A stretch of DNA of 54,476 bases, taken from positions 1 through 54,476 of the forward strand of contig NZ_AZWQ01000032.1 in the NCBI RefSeq assembly GCF_000514815.1. Reading direction: 5' to 3'. How positions within the stretch are numbered: position 1 is the first letter of the stretch; the number at the start of each line of letters is the position of its first letter. The stretch is from Salinispora fenicalii (GTDB lineage Bacteria; Actinomycetota; Actinomycetes; Mycobacteriales; Micromonosporaceae). The notes beneath the pieces were generated by a model, which saw nothing but the letters and a program-made list of their open reading frames with translations, was not told the origin of the DNA and ran no database searches. The position numbers and the translations under genes are program-made. Positions 7,707-16,338 of the stretch are shown piece by piece.

Positions 7707-9518
7707 TCAGGCAGTGAGGTTTCGTACGTCCCAGAGCCAGACGCCTTCGGTGTAGGTCGGCTCGATCCCGATCAGTTCGGTCATGCCCTGGCGTAGCGCG
7801 TCGGCGTGCTCGTGCGGACCGAGGATGACTGCGCCGGCCCGCCAGTACCGCAGGTCCTCCTCGGCGGCGGTCCGCTCCTGCTGACTAATCGGTGGCACCG
7901 TTCCAGTGCGCCGGATCTCGCCGAAGAATGTGTTGGTCGGGCGGGCCGGCGCGGTGAACAGGGCGACTCGGTGCCGACCGGGACGGGTGTCCGGGCCGAG
8001 GAAGTACCCGCGGGCGATCGGCATGTCCAGGCCCGTCTCGGCGGACCACCGCAGCGGGTCGGCGTAGTGGGTGTCCGGTAGCGGCAGAGTGACGATGCTG
8101 CGTCCATCGGTCACGTATGGCCGCCATGCGCCGGAGGTGACGAAGGCGGGGGTTGGCTCCAGCCGGACCGCCGGCAGCGGGGTCGGCAGGAGCGGCAGGA
8201 GCGCCATCGCCAGTACGGTGACGGTGGCGAAGCGGATCTGCGGCCGGGCGGCGGGATTCCGGTTGGCGAGGGTCTGGGCGCGCTGCGCCCCGTAGGCGAG
8301 CAGGAGCCCGAACAGCGGGGTGATGGCCAGCGCCCATCGGGTGGGCACCACCGAGTGCAGGATGGGCAGGTTCTCCAGTGCGGCCCAGGGAGCCGGGATG
8401 CCGGTGAGTTCGCCGTTGAACAGGACTTCGCGGCCGAGCGAGAGCACCGCGAAGATCACCGCGAGCAGGGCCAGAGCCCGGACGACGACATTGTGGCGCA
8501 GCCACCAGACGAGCGCGGCGATGAGCACCAACAGGGGCCAGCCGAAGAAGGCGTTCTCCTCGGTGGGGTTCTGTGCCAGCCCGCGCGCGCCGGGTTCGTC
8601 GCCGGCCAGCGACTCCCGGGAGTACGCCACGTACGAGGCGAGATCGGTGGAGTAGCCGCGGATCAGGGGGGAGAGCCCTCGGTAGGCGCCGGGGCCAAAG
8701 AACTGCACGTAGAGCGGGTACGCCAGCAGGAGGAGCGCGACCGCGGCGGCGACACCCAACCCGGCGAGGAATGGACGTGCCCGCTGGCGCAGGTCGGGCC
8801 GGTGGAGGGCGAGGGCGCCTATGACCACGCCCAGGCCGATCGCGGTCATCAGCAGGATTTCCAGGTTGAGGAAGGCCTGCCAGACGATAACCAGGGCGAG
8901 CAGGGTCCCGTTGCGTAGCCAGCGGCCGGGCTCGCCGAGGCGCAGGGTGCGCCAGATGATCAGGGGTACGACGAACTGGGAGACGATGTTGGGGTGGGCG
9001 TTGGCATGCGAGATCATCGCGGGCGCGAACCCGCAGAACGTGGCGCCGAGCCAGGCCGGGCCGGGGGAGCGGACCACCACCCGGGAGAGCAGGAAATACC
9101 ACGAGGTCGCGGTAGCTGCCATACCCAGGGTTAGGAAGAGCAGGAAGGACATCCGGGGTCCGGCCAGAAGGGTGACTGGCGTCATTGGTATAGATACGGA
9201 GAGTACAGACGTATTGGCCATCAAATTGACGGCCTCCGGCACATTCATTCGATCCGAGGTGAACGGGTAGGCGAAATCGGTCACTACTCGTGAACCGTGC
9301 GCCATCATCCACTCGAACTGGGACTGATCGGTGCGGTTGTCCCGGAGTCCGTCGCGTGGATCCAGCCAGAGTCGGATGGTCACCCAGAGCGCGAGCAGGA
9401 CGAAGCTCAGTACTGCCAACAGGTCGGCCCGCCGCCGCGTGCTGGGCTGGTCAGGCCGGGGGACCGGCGCTCCCTCCTCGGAGGCGTCGGCTGCGCTACT
9501 CGAATCGGCGGTAGTCAT
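7707..9518 (-). CDS. Large polytopic membrane protein, GT-C/YfhO-like
   Basis: A 603-residue protein with a short polar N-terminus, about ten to twelve transmembrane helices from residue 32 to 440 (LLAVLSFVLLALWVTIRLWL; GVAAAVALLLLAYPLYVQFF) and a soluble C-terminal domain of about 165 residues. The long periplasmic loop after helix 1 (DNRTDQSQFEWMM) and the overall layout resemble lipid-linked-sugar glycosyltransferases of the GT-C fold and YfhO-like proteins, so a role in cell-envelope glycan assembly is plausible. No catalytic motif is certain. It is divergent from the methyltransferase at 9729. The ATG at 9518 lacks a strong ribosome site. Confidence 0.6.
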   Translation of the reverse strand: MTTADSSSAADASEEGAPVPRPDQPSTRRRADLLAVLSFVLLALWVTIRLWLDPRDGLRDNRTDQSQFEWMMAHGSRVVTDFAYPFTSDRMNVPEAVNLMANTSVLSVSIPMTPVTLLAGPRMSFLLFLTLGMAATATSWYFLLSRVVVRSPGPAWLGATFCGFAPAMISHANAHPNIVSQFVVPLIIWRTLRLGEPGRWLRNGTLLALVIVWQAFLNLEILLMTAIGLGVVIGALALHRPDLRQRARPFLAGLGVAAAVALLLLAYPLYVQFFGPGAYRGLSPLIRGYSTDLASYVAYSRESLAGDEPGARGLAQNPTEENAFFGWPLLVLIAALVWWLRHNVVVRALALLAVIFAVLSLGREVLFNGELTGIPAPWAALENLPILHSVVPTRWALAITPLFGLLLAYGAQRAQTLANRNPAARPQIRFATVTVLAMALLPLLPTPLPAVRLEPTPAFVTSGAWRPYVTDGRSIVTLPLPDTHYADPLRWSAETGLDMPIARGYFLGPDTRPGRHRVALFTAPARPTNTFFGEIRRTGTVPPISQQERTAAEEDLRYWRAGAVILGPHEHADALRQGMTELIGIEPTYTEGVWLWDVRNLTA

Positions 9519-9728
9519 ACCAATTCAGAGCGTAGTCAGGCGATGGCCGTACCGTGCCAGGTTTTGGGTGATTGGTAGCATGTGGCGGCTCCTGGCCGCC
9601 GATCATGTGCCTACTCCGATCGTATTTCGGTCATCCCGATGCCCCGATTTGTTCCACCTTCTAGGTGGATGGTTCACTCTGTCGGTCCAGGTGGGGTCAA
9701 GCCAAGTCACGCCGTGAGGAATCGATGT

Positions 9729-10442
9729 ATGGCAGAAATAACCGGTAATCAGCGTGTCCAGTCCGAGGTGCTGGAAGGCCTCGCGACCGCCGTGAACCAC
9801 CGCCGTTGGTTCGTTGAGCTGGCCCTGCCGTACCTCGGTGAGAACCCGATCGAGGTCGGCAGTGGCCTCGGCGACTATGCGCTGGAGTGGGCTGAGCGAG
9901 TACCCCGTTTCACCGCCACGGAGGCCGACCCGGAGCGACTGGTCGCCCTGAAGGAACGGCTCGCCGCCGAGCAGCCCGGCATCGAGGTGCGTGAGATGCT
10001 GCTGCCGCACACCGACGGCGGCGACTACAGTGCCGTCGTCTCGTACAACGTCCTGGAGCACATCGAGGACCACGTTGGGGCCCTGCGCGGCATGCGCGAC
10101 CTGGTCCGGCCGGGCAGCCCGGTGATCATCATCGTGCCGGCGTTCGAGTTCGCGATGGGCCCCGCCGACATCGCTACCGGCCACGTCCGGCGGTACACGA
10201 CGAAGACTCTGGCCGCCGCGATGACCGAAGCCGGGCTGACCGTGGAAAAGATCCACTACGCGAACGCGCTCGGGTTGATCGGCTACTTCATGGCGACCAA
10301 GGTCTTCCGGCTGATGCCGAAGGAGGGCCCGATGGTTAAGGTGTACGACACCCTGGTGCTCCCGTTGACCAAGGCCGCCGAGCAGCTGGCCCGCCCCCCG
10401 TTCGGCCAGTCCGTCTTCGCGGTGGCCCGTACGCCCTCCTGA
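9729..10442 (+). CDS. Class I SAM-dependent methyltransferase
   Basis: 237 residues. The SAM-binding motif I is IEVGSGLGDYALEWA near residue 37, motif II the acidic ATEADPERL, and the post-motif region SYNVLEHIEDHVGALRGM is typical of Methyltransf_11/23-type enzymes. The substrate is unknown. Relatives sit beside envelope or glycolipid glycosyltransferases, and the divergent neighbour is a membrane GT-C-like protein, so lipid or glycan modification is one guess. The ATG at 9729 has GAGGA 8-9 bases upstream; a longer frame starting at 9582 has no such site and its extra residues look random. Confidence 0.82.
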   Translation: MAEITGNQRVQSEVLEGLATAVNHRRWFVELALPYLGENPIEVGSGLGDYALEWAERVPRFTATEADPERLVALKERLAAEQPGIEVREMLLPHTDGGDYSAVVSYNVLEHIEDHVGALRGMRDLVRPGSPVIIIVPAFEFAMGPADIATGHVRRYTTKTLAAAMTEAGLTVEKIHYANALGLIGYFMATKVFRLMPKEGPMVKVYDTLVLPLTKAAEQLARPPFGQSVFAVARTPS

Positions 10443-10541
10443 CGCCGACGGTCACCCACCTCCCCGCGATCCGGCGCTGGTCGCCCCGCCGTGCCCCGGG
10501 CGTCACCAGGCCGGACGCGGATCGTGGACGTGCGGGTACGG

Positions 10542-11075
10542 CTACTGCGTGACCTGATATGTCGGCCGGATCACCGCACGGGCCAGGGTGTGGAAGGCGA
10601 GGTTGAAGCCCACGTACGCCGGGGAGGCGTCCGGGGTGACGTCGAGGCGCTCCATACCCAGTGCGTGCACCGCGAAGAGGTACCGGTGCGGGCGATCACC
10701 GCGCGGCGGGGCGGCGCCCCCGTAGCCCTGCTGACTGTAGTCATTGCGGACCGTGAAACCGCCGCTCAGGCCGTCGCTGCTCGCGCCTCGCGGCAGCTCC
10801 GTCACGCTCGTCGGTAGGTTGACCAGCACCCAGTGCCAGAAGCCACTGCCGGTCGGCGCGTCCGGATCGAAGCAGGTCACCACGAAACCCTTGGTCTCGG
10901 CGGGGAAGCCCGACCAGGCCAGGTGCGGGGAGAGGTCGTCGCCGCCGACGCTCGGGTGGGCGTGCGTCGCGTCCATCGGCTCGCCGTTGCGTACGTCGTC
11001 ACTGGTGAGCGTGAACGATGGCACCGTCGGCAGCAGTTCGTACGGGTCCGGGGCGATCGGTCGTTCCAGGGTCAT
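10542..11075 (-). CDS. YbhB/YbcL family (PEBP) protein
   Basis: A 177-residue phosphatidylethanolamine-binding-protein homologue. Family motifs are visible: DLSPHLAWSGFPAETKGFVV, DPDAPTGSGFWHWVLVNLP and YGGAAPPRGDRPHRYLFAVHAL, which build the ligand pocket. Bacterial members are of unknown function; some inhibit proteases. There is no signal peptide, so it is probably cytosolic. The ATG at 11075 has an AAGGA site upstream; the 68-residue upstream extension of the frame looks non-coding. It converges with the methyltransferase. Confidence 0.85.
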   Translation of the reverse strand: MTLERPIAPDPYELLPTVPSFTLTSDDVRNGEPMDATHAHPSVGGDDLSPHLAWSGFPAETKGFVVTCFDPDAPTGSGFWHWVLVNLPTSVTELPRGASSDGLSGGFTVRNDYSQQGYGGAAPPRGDRPHRYLFAVHALGMERLDVTPDASPAYVGFNLAFHTLARAVIRPTYQVTQ

Positions 11076-11202
11076 CGAGCCAGGTCCTTCCGGTGTGCGG
11101 ATTGTCGCCTGTGCACCTTCATACCTCGTCGAGCCGTGGCGGCGAACCGGAAGCGCCCCGCGGGGCAGCGGGACTTGCCCACTCTGGGTAGCCTGCCGTG
11201 CT

Positions 11203-11313
11203 ATGGGCGCGATTAGGCCGTGGCACATCACCCTTCTGCTGTGTCTCGTGACGTCGCTGGCGCTGGTCGTCGGCGTCACGTGGGCTGTGGTGCGCAGGAG
11301 GAAGCGTCGCTGA
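11203..11313 (+). CDS. Small single-pass membrane protein
   Basis: 36 residues: a short N-terminus MGAIRPWHI, a hydrophobic helix of about 20 residues (TLLLCLVTSLALVVGVTWAV) and a basic tail VRRRKRR. This matches short membrane proteins common in Actinobacteria, with the positive tail cytosolic. It is divergent from the PEBP gene. The function is unknown, and the call rests on the composition of the helix and tail. Confidence 0.55.
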   Translation: MGAIRPWHITLLLCLVTSLALVVGVTWAVVRRRKRR

Positions 11314-11676
11314 CGCGGATGCGTCGGTGCTTCTCTCGAGCCCCTATGTTGACCTGCGGTTTCTCATTAGTTGACTGAATTCTCAGCAGCCTCGGGCGTA
11401 TCACGCAGCGGCTATTAGCGATCCCGCCAAGCGCCTTCGGGTAGCAGACCGGACTGATACGGTCAAAACAGACGAGCCGGTGTTGCAGTACTGAAACGCA
11501 CCTCGAGTGACGTGGGGTGTGTTTGCTGGCATCGTGCTGCCCAAATCGACTGGTGGCGTGCGTAGTGCGTCCGGTGGTGCCAGGTCGGCCACGGCGGGCC
11601 GGAATTGTTGCCACGAATAGTCGTATTCGAGGGCTGGGTGATACCAGATCATTGTTCCGGTGCTGAAGGAGAAGAA
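11314..11676. other. Intergenic region upstream of the FAD oxidase
   Basis: This 363-bp stretch is less GC-rich than its surroundings and has no convincing gene. A 112-residue minus-strand frame crosses it (11276-11614) but has no recognisable domain. It must contain the promoter of the FAD oxidase; no clear operator was found. Confidence 0.4.
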
Positions 11677-13155
11677 ATGGAAGCCACTCGACGAAATGTC
11701 CTACGTGTTCTGGCGGTAGGTGCGGGCGTCGCCGGCGCTGCCGCCATCTCGCCCTCCGCTCTGGCCACCTATGGCGAAAGGGCTGTCCTAAGTGAGCCGA
11801 CGGCGGGCCGAAGTCCGTACCCGGATCCGGGAAAACTGACCGGGCGATTGGTGTTCCCCGATGACACCGACTACGACGCCGCGCGACTCGGGTGGAACCG
11901 GCAGTTCAATCCGTACCCGCTCGTCATCGTCTTCTGTCAGGACGCCCAAGACGTGATCAACGCGATCACCTGGTGTCGTCGACACGATGTGGCTTTCCGC
12001 GCCCGAGGCGGTCGGCACGCCCTGGAGGGGTGGTCGGCGGTGGACGGCGGCGTCATTATCGACGTCAGCGACATGCAGGAGATCGAGCTGGACACGCACG
12101 CACGCCAGGCGACAGTGCAGACCGGAGCAACCCAGGACCAGGTCGTCGAGGCGTTGGGGGAGCGGGGTTTCGCCATTCCCACCGGAGCGGAAGTCGGCGT
12201 CGGCGTGGCCGGGGTCACGTTGGGTGGCGGGATCGGCCAGCTCAGTCGGAGTCTTGGGGTGACCAGTGACAGCCTGACGTGTCTCGATATTGTCATTCCC
12301 GATGGGGAGCGGGGCGCCCGGCTCGTCCACGCGGACGAGACGCAGTACGCCGATCTGCTATGGGCCTCGCGCGGGGGCGGCGGCGGCAACTTTGGCATCG
12401 CGACCAAATACACGTACCGGATCCATCCGGTGTCGGATGTCGTGGTGTACCAGATTACCTGGGATGACTGGCGATACGTCGGGGAGTTGTTCCGGACCTG
12501 GCAGGAGATCGCACCCTTCGCGGATGACGGGCTCGGATCAGTTTTCAATGCGAAGACCCGAGCGGACGGCCATATCTTCAGCAACGGTATCTACCGTGGT
12601 TCGGAGCGCCAGTTGCGAAAGATACTTCGGCCGCTGCTCGAGATCGGTGACCCGCAGGTCACCATGGAGACCACGTCTTACCTGGACGCCTGGAACCAGC
12701 TCGCGGGGACCACGGACCCGCCGCGGAAGACGCACATCCCCTCGTCCTGGGTGTATGACCTGCTCCCGAAGCGGGGGATCGACACGGTCATGCGGTTTCT
12801 GGCCGAACTTCCCGGCCTCGGCGGCGAGATCTGGTGTTTGAACTGGGGTGGTGCGATGAAGCGGATTCCGACCGACGCTACCGCGTTCTTCCACCGCGGC
12901 CCGAAGTACTACATGGAGTGGAGCGGGAACTGGGAGAACGACGAGGAGCAGAAGACGGTCCTGGCGTGGACGGAGCAGTTCCGCCAGGCGCTGCTGCCCT
13001 ATGTCAATGGCTCCTATGTCAACGTCCCGGACAGCAGCATCGGCGACTGGGCCACCGCGTACTACGGCGACAACTACGCCCGGCTGCGGGAGATCAAGAC
13101 CAAGTACGACCCGCATGAGTTCTTCCAGTACGAGCAGAGCATCCGGCCACATTGA
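11677..13155 (+). CDS. Tat-exported FAD-linked oxidase, berberine-bridge-enzyme family
   Basis: 492 residues. The N-terminus TRRNVLRVLAVGAGVAGAAA is a twin-arginine signal with a likely cut after ALA. An FAD_binding_4 domain spans about 70-235, with RARGGRHALEGWS carrying the His that usually binds FAD covalently and VTLGGGIGQLSRSLGVTSD around the cofactor. The second FAD-linking Cys of bicovalent enzymes is absent. The BBE domain closes the protein (YYGDNYARLREIKTKYDP). Relatives oxidise sugars, alkaloids or other secondary metabolites; the substrate here is unknown. The ATG at 11677 follows AAGGAGAAG. A strong hairpin follows, then an MFS exporter on the same strand. Confidence 0.87.
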   Translation: MEATRRNVLRVLAVGAGVAGAAAISPSALATYGERAVLSEPTAGRSPYPDPGKLTGRLVFPDDTDYDAARLGWNRQFNPYPLVIVFCQDAQDVINAITWCRRHDVAFRARGGRHALEGWSAVDGGVIIDVSDMQEIELDTHARQATVQTGATQDQVVEALGERGFAIPTGAEVGVGVAGVTLGGGIGQLSRSLGVTSDSLTCLDIVIPDGERGARLVHADETQYADLLWASRGGGGGNFGIATKYTYRIHPVSDVVVYQITWDDWRYVGELFRTWQEIAPFADDGLGSVFNAKTRADGHIFSNGIYRGSERQLRKILRPLLEIGDPQVTMETTSYLDAWNQLAGTTDPPRKTHIPSSWVYDLLPKRGIDTVMRFLAELPGLGGEIWCLNWGGAMKRIPTDATAFFHRGPKYYMEWSGNWENDEEQKTVLAWTEQFRQALLPYVNGSYVNVPDSSIGDWATAYYGDNYARLREIKTKYDPHEFFQYEQSIRPH

Positions 13156-13170
13156 CGAGGTGGAGCCGCG

Positions 13171-13214
13171 CTCCCGGGAGTTGATCCGGCTATCGCCGGA
13201 CTAACTCCCGGGAG
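13171..13214 (+). terminator. Strong hairpin after the FAD oxidase
   Basis: ctcccgggagttgatccgg (13171-13189) pairs with 13196-13214 over 19 bp with two mismatches and a 6-base loop. No long T tract follows. It lies 16 bp after the stop codon and probably separates the oxidase from the MFS gene. Confidence 0.75.
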
Positions 13215-13292
13215 TCTCCGGATGGGCGGAGAACGCCGTACGGGTGGGCAAGGGGGTCGCGTGACCAGTCGCGAGCGTGCCGGGAGGTCGCG

Positions 13293-14768
13293 TTGACGGC
13301 CCGCGAGCCTCGTTCCGGGCCGACGTCGGCGGACGCGAGGTCGCCCGGACGAGCCCGGCGGTGGCTGGTGGCCGCGGTCTGTCAGGTGGTCGTATTCCTC
13401 GCGACGGCCACCACCGCGATGTTGGCCATCGCGGTACCGCAGATCACCTCGACGATCGGCCTCGGCGAGGACGGCCAGCAGTGGATGGTTGCCGGCTACG
13501 CGCTGGCGTACGCCCTGATGTTGGTGCCCGGCGGTCGGCTCGGTGACGTGTGGCGACGGCGGGCCGTCTTCGTGTCCACCCTGGTGCTCGGTGGGGTGGC
13601 GGCCACCTCCGCCGCCCTCGCCCAGACGCCGGTCTGGCTGGTGCTCTCCGTGCTGGTGCTGGGCGGTGCGTTCGGGGTGGCCAGCCCTCAGATCCTTGGG
13701 CTCTTCCAGCAGTTGTTCAGCAAGGAGGAGCGGGGCCGTCCGTACGGTCTACTCGGGGTGGCGTTCGCCGTCGCCCTCGGGTCCGGACCGGTCCTGGGCG
13801 GGCTGCTGGTGGATATGAACCCGGAGAACGGCTGGCGGTTGGCTTTCGCCGCGAGCGCCTTGATCGCCTTCCTGGCAGCTGCCCTGGGGCTTCTCCTGAT
13901 ACCCGCGTCGAGGACACCCCCGGAGCGCTTCTGGTGGCGACGGACGGACCCGGTGGGCATCGTCTTGTTCGTCGTCGGGATGGTGGCGCTCTGGATTCCG
14001 ATGGTGGAGGGGGAGGTGGCATGGATCCCGGGGCTGTGGGTGCTGGCGCCGGTCGGCGTGGTCGTTCTCGCCGGCTTCGTGCTCTGGGAGCAGCGGCAGG
14101 CGAAACAGGGGTCACCCCTGGTTGATCTGAGCCTGCTGCGGGTCCGGTCGTACGGCCTGGGCGCGATCATCGCGGTGTTGTTCGGCGCCTATGACGCGCT
14201 GTACTACGTATTCGCGCTGTATCTGCAGGACGGGGTGGGTCACAGCCCGCTCACCACCGGTCTCGTGATGGTGCCGATCGCCGGGGGCACGGCGGCGGGG
14301 GCGGTTGTCGGGGGCCGGCTGGCCTGGCGAGCGGGTCGCCGAATAGTAGCCGTCGGACTGCTGACGTCCCTGGTCGGACTAGCGGCAGTCATGGTCGGTG
14401 ACCTCCTCCTGCCGACCTTCGACAGCCCGCACTCGGCGGCCCTGCCGTTGCTGCTCGCCGGCCTCGGCGCGGGCTTCGTCCTCAGCGGCTTGGGGAGCGG
14501 ACTGACCAACATTCCGAACCAGGCCGTGACCATGTCACAGGTATCCAACACGCGGGCCGGCAGCGCTGCCGGGATGTTGCAGACCGGGCACCGGCTGGGA
14601 ATCTCGGCCGGAACGGTCGGTGTCAGCACCGCGCTGTTCGCAACGTTGGACCGTACCGGCGATAACTGGTTGGCGGCTTTCCGGGTCACATTGTTGATCA
14701 TCTCGGCGTTCATCTTCGTCGCCCTCCTGATCGCCCTGATGGACGTCTTCACCAGGAGGAAGGGGTAG
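13293..14768 (+). CDS. MFS transporter, DHA2 (14-TM) drug exporter type
   Basis: 491 residues with about 14 transmembrane helices, the size of EmrB/QacA-type proton-driven exporters. Motif A appears as GGRLGDVWRRRAVF after helix 2, and the motif C-like LGVAFAVALGSGPVLGGLLV is in helix 5. It is expected to export a hydrophobic compound from the cytosol. It starts at a TTG (13293) with GGGAGG about 6 bases upstream. It follows the Tat-exported oxidase on the same strand, so a joint role is possible, but a strong hairpin lies between them. It ends at a shared bidirectional terminator with the PP2C gene. Confidence 0.87.
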   Translation: MTAREPRSGPTSADARSPGRARRWLVAAVCQVVVFLATATTAMLAIAVPQITSTIGLGEDGQQWMVAGYALAYALMLVPGGRLGDVWRRRAVFVSTLVLGGVAATSAALAQTPVWLVLSVLVLGGAFGVASPQILGLFQQLFSKEERGRPYGLLGVAFAVALGSGPVLGGLLVDMNPENGWRLAFAASALIAFLAAALGLLLIPASRTPPERFWWRRTDPVGIVLFVVGMVALWIPMVEGEVAWIPGLWVLAPVGVVVLAGFVLWEQRQAKQGSPLVDLSLLRVRSYGLGAIIAVLFGAYDALYYVFALYLQDGVGHSPLTTGLVMVPIAGGTAAGAVVGGRLAWRAGRRIVAVGLLTSLVGLAAVMVGDLLLPTFDSPHSAALPLLLAGLGAGFVLSGLGSGLTNIPNQAVTMSQVSNTRAGSAAGMLQTGHRLGISAGTVGVSTALFATLDRTGDNWLAAFRVTLLIISAFIFVALLIALMDVFTRRKG

Positions 14769-14775
14769 CTCGGTG

Positions 14776-14814
14776 CACAGGGGTCACCCGGTGTCCCGCC
14801 GGGTGACCTGTGCC
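14776..14814. terminator. Bidirectional hairpin terminator
   Basis: ggtcacccgg and ccgggtgacc form a 10-bp stem extended by gcaca(g)/(c)tgtgc around a 7-base loop. It sits between convergent MFS and PP2C genes. Confidence 0.8.
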
Positions 14815-14827
14815 GTGGCTTGACCGC

Positions 14828-15547
14828 TCAGGCTGTGGTCACGTCGGAAACCACGACGGTGACGTTGTCCGGCGCACCGGCCTGGTGGGCGAGCTTGACC
14901 AGATGCTCCCCGCAGAGCTGCCGGTCGCCGTACTGGGTCAAAGTGGCGGCGATCGCCTCGTGCTCGACGTAGTCGGAGAGCCCGTCGCTGCAGAGCAGCA
15001 GCCGGTCGCCGGAGGTCACGGTCAGGGTCCCGATCGCGGGTGGGGCGCCGGCCCCCTGCACCGCTCGGGTCACCAGCGATCGCTGGGGGTGGTGCCGGGC
15101 CTGTTCGGGGGTGATCGCCCCTTGGTCCACCAGCGCCTGTACGAACGTGTCGTCCCGGGTGATCAGGGTCAGCTCCCCATCGCGCAACAGGTAGCAGCGG
15201 GAGTCGCCGACCTGGGCCAGCACCAGCGTGTCGTCGGCGAGCAGGGTGGCGGTCAACGTCGTCCCCATGCCTTCCCGGGCGGGATCCGCGGTGATCGCGG
15301 CGTGGATGCGCTGGTTGGCGGCGCTGACCACGGCGCGGAGCGCGTCGGCGGCCGCGGCGGGGGTGGTTGGCGGGGTCAGTTCGTCCAGGATTCGGATGAC
15401 GATCTCGCTCGCCACCTCCCCGGCGGGCAGGCCGCCCATGCCGTCCGCGACCGCGAGGAGGCGCTCACCGGCCAGGGCGGAGTCCTCGTTGTTATTCCGG
15501 ACAAGGCCGATGTCGTTGCGGATGGCCGAACGGAGGATCAACGTCAT
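14828..15547 (-). CDS. PP2C-family Ser/Thr protein phosphatase
   Basis: 239 residues. All metal-binding motifs of PPM phosphatases are present: RNNNEDSA near residue 18, AVADGMGGLPAGEVAS, GMGTTLTATLL, VGDSRCYLLRDGEL, LCSDGLSDYV and APDNVTVVVSDV. It is a soluble Mn2+/Mg2+-dependent phosphatase of the PstP/Stp type, but without the membrane anchor of PstP, so it likely opposes a Ser/Thr kinase encoded elsewhere. The start at 15547 gives MTLILRSAIRND, the usual N-terminus; 27 upstream residues of the frame look non-coding. Confidence 0.9.
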   Translation of the reverse strand: MTLILRSAIRNDIGLVRNNNEDSALAGERLLAVADGMGGLPAGEVASEIVIRILDELTPPTTPAAAADALRAVVSAANQRIHAAITADPAREGMGTTLTATLLADDTLVLAQVGDSRCYLLRDGELTLITRDDTFVQALVDQGAITPEQARHHPQRSLVTRAVQGAGAPPAIGTLTVTSGDRLLLCSDGLSDYVEHEAIAATLTQYGDRQLCGEHLVKLAHQAGAPDNVTVVVSDVTTA

Positions 15548-15624
15548 GGGACAAGCTTGCCAAGAACACCCTCCGTTCGTCTCTACACAGATGTGCGGGA
15601 TTGGGAAAGTCTTGGTCGGATGGG

Positions 15625-15981
15625 TCACTCCTCGGCGGGCAGCTCCGCCAGGGGGACCTCCAGGCGGACCGCGTCGGTGACGGCTGCGATCTGGTCGGCG
15701 GGCACGTATACCGCCCCGGTGCGGACCCGGTCGGTGGAGACCTTCAGATAGCCCGAGTGGCGTAACCGCGCCGCCAGGTCGGCCGGGACGTCCGGCTCCT
15801 CCACCGCGGTGGCCTCGATCAGCTCGTTCAGGCTGCTGCCCGGGTCGGTGGCCGGTGCCTGCACGGTCACCGCGTTCGGGTCGTCTCGCTGGACCAGGTC
15901 CACGGTGCCGATCTCACTACCGGCGACGTCAACTACCCGCATCCCGGTGGTGACCCGAGAGAGGACACGTTGCTCGTTCAT
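15625..15981 (-). CDS. DUF2171/PRC-barrel-like protein
   Basis: 118 residues. The opening VTTGMRVVDVAGSEIGTVDLVQ has the pattern of small PRC-barrel/DUF2171 proteins (a strand, then xGxxIGxV). The rest is acidic, with a second strand pair (SGYLKVSTDRVRTGAVYVPADQIAAV) repeating the same fold pattern. No enzymatic residues are evident. It is probably cytosolic and of unknown function. It shares its strand with the PP2C gene 77 bp away. Confidence 0.65.
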   Translation of the reverse strand: MNEQRVLSRVTTGMRVVDVAGSEIGTVDLVQRDDPNAVTVQAPATDPGSSLNELIEATAVEEPDVPADLAARLRHSGYLKVSTDRVRTGAVYVPADQIAAVTDAVRLEVPLAELPAEE

Positions 15982-16010
15982 GCTGGCGCCGTTCCCGGTC
16001 GTTCTGTGCG

Positions 16011-16256
16011 CTAAACACCATCCCAGCCGCCCAGCGGGCGGGGGGAAAGCTCACGCCACGTGTCAGTGCCGTGGAGCAGCGCCCGGACCGTCTCCTCGGC
16101 CTCCTCGACGCTGCTGTACTCGTAGAACTGGGAGACCCCCTCCGCGCCGCCGGCGCGCTGTTCGACGTGCCACCGGTCGGCGTTGACGCGGAGGAAGACG
16201 TCGCGTCGGGCCAGGCGCCCCCATTTCCCGTTCCACCAGTGCTTTCGCTGTTCCAT
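16011..16256 (-). CDS. Conserved small actinobacterial protein of unknown function
   Basis: 81 residues, MEQRKHWWNGKWGRLARRDV onward, with a compact alpha/beta look (FLRVNADRWHVEQRAGG; EEAEETVRALL). The aromatic-rich N-terminus and absence of low complexity suggest a real gene. The ATG at 16256 was chosen because the 19 residues before it look unrelated. It lies 29 bp upstream of the DUF2171-like gene on the same strand and may be cotranscribed. I do not recognise a function. Confidence 0.6.
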   Translation of the reverse strand: MEQRKHWWNGKWGRLARRDVFLRVNADRWHVEQRAGGAEGVSQFYEYSSVEEAEETVRALLHGTDTWRELSPRPLGGWDGV

Positions 16257-16338
16257 GTCAAGGATTTTATCGAACAGGTGTACGAACAATGTCGGTGCCC
16301 GTGGGATTTCCATGGGCGCCGGTGTGCTTCGGGGTGAC

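Noticed and set aside
11276..11614. 112-codon minus-strand frame in the gap before the FAD oxidase
   Set aside because: No domain, odd composition, no good ribosome site.
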